NCBI RefSeq assembly: GCF_003052515.2
Contig: NZ_QARE02000028.1
Coordinates: 1 to 64,000, forward strand
DNA length: 64,000 bases
DNA from: Pseudomonas sp. RIT409
GTDB taxonomy: Bacteria; Pseudomonadota; Gammaproteobacteria; Pseudomonadales; Pseudomonadaceae
Direction: 5' to 3'
The translations under genes and the position numbers were made by a program. The notes under the pieces were generated by a model, which saw only the letters and a list, made by a program, of their open reading frames with translations, made no database searches and had not been told where the DNA came from. Shown piece by piece: positions 60,189 to 64,000 of the stretch; the first letter of the stretch is position 1, and each line of letters begins with the position of its first letter.

Positions 60189-61373
60189 TTTGCGCGGGTT
60201 CAGGATCATCAGCGTCAGCACGCCCGCCACGATGCCCCAAAAGGCCGATCCGATGGAAAACAGCGTCAACCCCGACGAGGTGACCATGAAGGTGATCAGC
60301 GCCGCTTCACGCTCCTTCGGCTCATTCATGGCCACTGTCAGCCCGTTCATGATCGAGCCGAACAGGGCCAGAGCCGCAATGGAGAGCACCAGCTCCTTGG
60401 GAAAGGCCGCAAACAAGGCCGCCAGCGTCGCGCCGAAGACCCCCGCGATGGCGTAGAAAATCCCGCACCAAATGGCCGCCGTGTAACGCTTGTTGCGGTC
60501 TTCGTGGGCGTGAGGGCCGGTGCAAATGGCGGCGCTGATCGCTGCCAGGGTGATGCCGTGGCCACCGAAAGGCGCAGTGATCAACGAGATCAGGCCGGTA
60601 GCGGAAATCAGCGGTGACGCGGGTGTCTGGTAGTCGTCGGCCCGCAGCACGGCGATACCCGGCATATTCTGTGAGGTCATCGCCACGACGAACAGCGGGA
60701 TGCCAATGCTGATGGTCGCGCCCAGCGAAAACGCAGGGGTGGTCCATTCGGGAATCGCCACCTCCAGGGTGAAACCGCTGAAATTCAGCATGCCGAGCAT
60801 CGCCGACAGGGCAACCCCCACCAGCAATGCCATCAGCACCGCGTAGCGAGGCGAGTAGCGCTTGACGATCAGGTACGTGAAAAACATGCTCAGCACCAGG
60901 CCGGTGCGGTGTTGCGCAGCGACGAAAATCTCGCTGCCGATCTTGAACAGGATCCCGGCCAGCAAGGCTGCGGCGAGGGAGGTCGGCAAGCGACTGATGA
61001 GCTTTTCGAAGCTGCCGGTGATCCCACAGATGAGCACCAATGCCGCACTGGTCATGAAGGCGCCGATCGCCTCTGGATAGGCCACATGCCCAAGGCTGGT
61101 GATCAGCAACGCTGCGCCCGGTGTTGACCAGGCCACGGTGATCGGTGAGCGATAGCGCAATGACAGACCGATGTTGCACACCGCCATGCCCATGAACAGC
61201 GCCCAGATCCAGGAGGAAATCTGCCCCGACGTCAGGCCGGCGGCCTGGCCCGCCTGGAATATCAGCACCAGCGAGCTGGTGACGCCCGTCATCATCGCGA
61301 TGAAGCCCGCCACGATGGCCGAAGGGGAGGAGTCGCGCAGTGGGCGCAACGGCGCGCGGGTGGCGTCGGTCAT
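60186..61373 (-). CDS. benE: Benzoate/H+ symporter family protein BenE
   Basis: A 395-residue permease with about 12 membrane segments and the BenE family signatures (GLSLRYRSPITVAWSTPGAALL, ISLITAPFGGHGITLAAISAAIC). No ben catabolic genes are adjacent, so the real substrate could be another aromatic acid. Minus strand, ahead of queD in the same direction by no more than position. Confidence 0.92.
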   Translation of the reverse strand: MTDATRAPLRPLRDSSPSAIVAGFIAMMTGVTSSLVLIFQAGQAAGLTSGQISSWIWALFMGMAVCNIGLSLRYRSPITVAWSTPGAALLITSLGHVAYPEAIGAFMTSAALVLICGITGSFEKLISRLPTSLAAALLAGILFKIGSEIFVAAQHRTGLVLSMFFTYLIVKRYSPRYAVLMALLVGVALSAMLGMLNFSGFTLEVAIPEWTTPAFSLGATISIGIPLFVVAMTSQNMPGIAVLRADDYQTPASPLISATGLISLITAPFGGHGITLAAISAAICTGPHAHEDRNKRYTAAIWCGIFYAIAGVFGATLAALFAAFPKELVLSIAALALFGSIMNGLTVAMNEPKEREAALITFMVTSSGLTLFSIGSAFWGIVAGVLTLMILNPRK

Positions 61374-61556
61374 GCGGGGATCCTTGGAGCGGTCGGTAAA
61401 GGGAACGCCAAGCCTATACGCACTCGTGATCTTTTATTGCAATACAGCCGCTAACGCATTGATCGGCACAGTTTCCCGTTGGCACGTTGCTTTGACCGTT
61501 GCGCTTTGCAACAGCATGGGCCTGGCCAGTGGCGAGGGAATCGCTCATCCGAGCGA

Positions 61557-61584
61557 CAAAAAAACCACCTGGGCAGGTGGTTTT
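61557..61584 (-). terminator. Terminator after queD
   Basis: AAAACCACCT (61561-61570) pairs with AGGTGGTTTT (61575-61584). On the minus strand the stem runs into a T run (CAAAAAAAA on plus). It ends the queD transcript. Confidence 0.92.
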
Positions 61585-61606
61585 CGTGGAACGCCGCCTC
61601 ACTCGA

Positions 61607-61963
61607 TCACTCGCCGCGATAGACGCAGCCGCTGGTGCACGTCTCGTGGATGCGAATGGCCGACAGCTCCGGCAGAAGCGGTTTCAACTCCTTCCAGATC
61701 CACTTGACCAGCACCTCGCTGGTCGGGTTCTCCAGACCGGGAATGTCGTTCAGGTAGTTGTGATCGAGACGCTCGTAAAGCGGCTTGAAGATCGTCTTGA
61801 TCTCGGAAAAGTCACGGATCCAGCCGGTGTGCGGATCGGGCTCGCCCTGCAGGTAGATCGCTACGCGGAACGAGTGGCCGTGCAGGCGGCCACACTTGTG
61901 GCCCTCGGGAACGTGGGGCAGGCGGTGGGCCGATTCGAAGGTAAATTCTTTGAAGATTTCCAC
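61607..61963 (-). CDS. queD: 6-carboxy-5,6,7,8-tetrahydropterin synthase QueD
   Basis: A 118-residue enzyme of the queuosine pathway that converts dihydroneopterin triphosphate to carboxytetrahydropterin. Zinc ligands His13, His28 and His30 (SAHRLP, GRLHGHSF), Cys24 and the C-terminal ETCTSGCVY motif are present. Stands alone. Confidence 0.95.
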   Translation of the reverse strand: MEIFKEFTFESAHRLPHVPEGHKCGRLHGHSFRVAIYLQGEPDPHTGWIRDFSEIKTIFKPLYERLDHNYLNDIPGLENPTSEVLVKWIWKELKPLLPELSAIRIHETCTSGCVYRGE

Positions 61964-62080
61964 AGTAGTCAGGGCCTTGAAAGGTGGCGATCGCCGAGGC
62001 GAAGAAATGCAGGTCGCGAGTTTATCAGCATTGCCTGGCCGTGGGGCGGCCAGAACCTGACCGCTTGGTTGAACGAACGG

Positions 62081-63163
62081 TCACACCAGCGGTTCGAGGC
62101 GGCTTGCCAGGCGCCCGCTGTCTGCTAGCTCCAGAAACTCGTCACCCAGCTTTCGGCTCTGCTCCATCGCCGTTCGCCAATAGTGCTGGCGCGCTTTGTC
62201 CTGGCCCATGAAACGTTTGAAATCGCTGCGGTCCGGCAGCTTCCCGAACGGCAGCGCCGCGAGGTATTCCCGCGAAGGCGCCAGAAGCAGGACATCCTGT
62301 AAGCGGCCCTGATCGCCGCGCCGCCAGGGCAGGGTCTTGTCGAACCAGCCGGGAATGACCTTGTCGGTGAAATGGGGATACAGAACGACATCGCTGCCGC
62401 TGTAGGGCAGGTCCAAGTGATAGTCCAGCAGACCGCCGTCGCGAAAGGTGCCGGGGCCGGCGCCGGGGATGTCCATGACGCCCTGCATCACCATGGGGAT
62501 CGACCCGGAAGCCAGCAGCGCCTGGCGCAGGTTGGCGGTGTCCAGCGGCAGGCAGCGAGAAGGAAAGTCCGTGAGGGCCGACAGCGGCGGAAGTTGCCGC
62601 GCGTCATGTAGAATCACGCGCTCGAAATGTCGCGACAGACGCGCCCGTCCCAGCAGGTTATCGGCAATCACCGACCCGAGCCCGATCCCCAGCCCGCCAC
62701 GATGATCCCGCGCCAGCAGGCCATGGCTTTTGACGACCATGATGTTAAGGCGGTAAAGCGGGTGGCTCAGGACGCTGGCATCGCGGCCTTGCAACAGGTC
62801 ATCGAGCATCTTGGTGCAGCTCTGGCTGACTTCGGCCATGGTCACGCCTTTGGCGAAGCACTGTTCGTTGTACAGCTGGCCCAGCCGCTCCAGCCCTGCG
62901 ACGGGATCGGGCAGGCAGGCACTGGCAAATCGCCAAGAGCCGATCGAGGCCCCGATCAACGCCCGTTCGCGTGGGGCGCGCGGCAGCCAGTCGCCGAAAA
63001 GGGCCAGGTCGAGCCCCTGGATCCCGAGGGCTTTGGGGCCACCCGCCGCACCCGGGAGCGTGGCTACGTCCCCCGGGGCCAGTCCGCGCTCACGAATGCG
63101 CGTCAGCGCGCGCCGACCGGCTTTCAGGGTCAGTGCGGGGCGTTTGATGTGAATCGCGGTCAT
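62081..63163 (-). CDS. Patatin-like phospholipase
   Basis: A 360-residue protein with the patatin serine lipase elements: glycine-rich oxyanion loop (PGAAGGPKALGIQGLDLA), nucleophile Ser73 in GASIGSW and the catalytic Asp in FRDGGLLDYH. No signal peptide is visible. ATG at 63163 (MTAIHIKRP) is preferred; GGAG lies upstream. Substrate unknown. Confidence 0.85.
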   Translation of the reverse strand: MTAIHIKRPALTLKAGRRALTRIRERGLAPGDVATLPGAAGGPKALGIQGLDLALFGDWLPRAPRERALIGASIGSWRFASACLPDPVAGLERLGQLYNEQCFAKGVTMAEVSQSCTKMLDDLLQGRDASVLSHPLYRLNIMVVKSHGLLARDHRGGLGIGLGSVIADNLLGRARLSRHFERVILHDARQLPPLSALTDFPSRCLPLDTANLRQALLASGSIPMVMQGVMDIPGAGPGTFRDGGLLDYHLDLPYSGSDVVLYPHFTDKVIPGWFDKTLPWRRGDQGRLQDVLLLAPSREYLAALPFGKLPDRSDFKRFMGQDKARQHYWRTAMEQSRKLGDEFLELADSGRLASRLEPLV

Positions 63164-63250
63164 GGAGGCTCCGGAATTGAACGGTGGCAAAGTATACCCG
63201 TGACGCAGACGGCGGGCGGTCGTCCGTGATGATGGCATCTAGCCAGAGAA

Positions 63251-63266
63251 TTCAGTTTGAATTAAG
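63251..63266 (+). promoter_or_regulatory. Tandem-box operator before the PepSY genes
   Basis: TTCAG at 63251-63255 and TTAAG at 63262-63266 are six bases apart in direct repeat. This recalls the TTAAG-type tandem boxes bound by response regulators of the PmrA/BqsR kind. It is 54 bases before the first PepSY gene, upstream of a response regulator gene in the same direction. Confidence 0.5.
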
Positions 63267-63320
63267 TTCGGTTGTTTATCGTAAGTCCCGTCAACCCAAT
63301 GAACGAAACGGAGACTTGCC

Positions 63321-63629
63321 ATGAACACATTCACTGCCTTCTTTGCCGCTTCTGCCCTCTTGGCCACCGCCAGCTATGTTCAGGCTCGCGATCTGGGCCC
63401 GGATGAGGCGCTTCGCCTGCGCGATGCAGGTACTATTCAATCCTTCGAAAAACTCAACGCGGCGGCGCTGGCCAAGCACCCGAACGCCACCATCACAGAA
63501 ACCGAGCTGGAACAGGAATATGGCAAATACGTCTATCAGGTCGAATTGCGCGACGGCAAAGGCGTCGAGTGGGACGTCGAGCTGGATGCCGTCAGCGGCC
63601 AAGTGCTCAAAGATCATCAGGACACCTGA
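63321..63629 (+). CDS. PepSY domain protein, secreted
   Basis: A 102-residue protein with a signal peptide (about residues 1-22, ending QARD) and one PepSY domain (about 45-100: ITETELEQEYGKYVYQVELRDGKGVEWDVELDAVSGQVL). PepSY proteins are secreted small modulators, often beside two-component systems. Stop overlaps the next ATG (TGATG). Confidence 0.88.
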   Translation: MNTFTAFFAASALLATASYVQARDLGPDEALRLRDAGTIQSFEKLNAAALAKHPNATITETELEQEYGKYVYQVELRDGKGVEWDVELDAVSGQVLKDHQDT

Positions 63630-63958
63630 TGACCAGGCCTGAACGTTTCGGCGTTCGCTTCGTCCATGGTCTGCTGGCGGTTGCCGCCGCGCTGCTCTGC
63701 ACGGTCAGTGCAGCGCGGGACCTTGATCAGGACGAAGCGCTCAAATTGCGCCAGCAGGGGGTGATCCTTCCGCTGGAGCAATTCATCGAGCAGGCGCTGG
63801 GGCGTTACCCCGGTTCGAAGTTGCTGGAAGCCGAGCTGGAAGAAAAACACGATGTGCTGGTCTACGAGATCGAATTGCTGACCCACGACCACGTGGTCCG
63901 CGAACTGAAGTTCGACGCACGCGACAGTCGCCTGCTCGAAGACAAGGAAGACGATTAG
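63629..63958 (+). CDS. PepSY-like protein, secreted, paralogue of the previous
   Basis: A 109-residue protein with a signal peptide (to about residue 29) and the same motif order as its neighbour (RDLDQDEALKLRQQGVI, LLEAELEEKHDVLVYEIEL). The similarity shows a tandem duplication. Followed after 11 bases by a response regulator. Confidence 0.85.
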   Translation: MTRPERFGVRFVHGLLAVAAALLCTVSAARDLDQDEALKLRQQGVILPLEQFIEQALGRYPGSKLLEAELEEKHDVLVYEIELLTHDHVVRELKFDARDSRLLEDKEDD

Positions 63959-63969
63959 GAAAATGCCCC

Positions 63970-64000
63970 ATGCGCCTGTTACTGGTTGAAGACAACGTAC
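63970..64000 (+). CDS. Response regulator, 5' end only
   Basis: The window ends after ten codons. MRLLLVEDNV is the start of an OmpR-type receiver domain with its acidic residues. AGGAAA lies upstream. Together with the PepSY pair it suggests a two-component system whose kinase lies further downstream. Confidence 0.8.
   Translation, partial: MRLLLVEDNV

Overview
The window is a chromosomal segment of a Pseudomonas, most like the P. fluorescens/P. syringae side of the genus. Evidence: the polar-flagellum gene order (fliC-flaG-fliD-fliS-fliT-fleQ-fleSR-fliEFGHIJ ... fliK-fliLMNOPQR-flhB-flhA-flhF-fleN-fliA-cheYZA-cheB-motCD-parC-parP-cheW), Pseudomonas-specific regulators (FleQ, FleN, HsbA/HsbR/HptB), REP-type palindromes and GC-rich codon use. 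There is no sign of a plasmid, prophage, CRISPR array or transposase.

Layout. 1-700: gene-free DNA with direct repeats and a perfect hairpin. 0.7-3.3 kb: a flagellin-modification block (KAS III-like enzyme, Maf-like DUF115 protein, unknown 89-residue protein). 3.4-8.5 kb: two tandem flagellin genes, each with its own FliA (sigma-28) promoter, then flaG, fliD, fliS, fliT. 8.7-12.9 kb: regulators FleQ and FleS/FleR. 13.2-18.9 kb: the fliEFGHIJ operon. 18.9-25.5 kb: a non-flagellar block (tusA, pdxB, a PA1571-type small protein, an ABC exporter, ppnP, a DEDDh exonuclease, a periplasmic binding protein, a DUF2897 protein) that splits the flagellar cluster and contains a structured inverted-repeat element. 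25.7-28.2 kb: HsbA-HsbR-HptB switch. 28.2-40.9 kb: fliK, the switch and export genes, flhBA, flhF, fleN, fliA. 41.2-50.7 kb: chemotaxis core, the MotCD stator, and the polar array-positioning pair ParC/ParP. 50.8-64 kb: ordinary accessory and housekeeping genes (TonB receptor, oxidoreductase, SDR, mechanosensitive channel with a cyclic-nucleotide domain, LD-carboxypeptidase, chemoreceptor, BenE, QueD, patatin-like protein, two PepSY proteins, start of a response regulator).

How it works together. Sigma-54 promoters with the exact GG-N10-GC spacing lie before fleS, fliE, fliK, fliL and flhA, as expected for FleQ/RpoN class II control. FliA promoters (TAAA/TCAA-N15-GNCGATAR) lie before both flagellins and before fliS. 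This reproduces the Pseudomonas hierarchy FleQ -> class II -> FleSR/FliA -> filament and chemotaxis. The most interesting points are the paired divergent flagellins beside a KAS III/Maf modification block, a four-copy ITDxEFExLLD motif array in the CheA linker, an unknown 89-residue protein translationally coupled to Maf, and a tandem-box operator before a PepSY-PepSY-response-regulator cluster.
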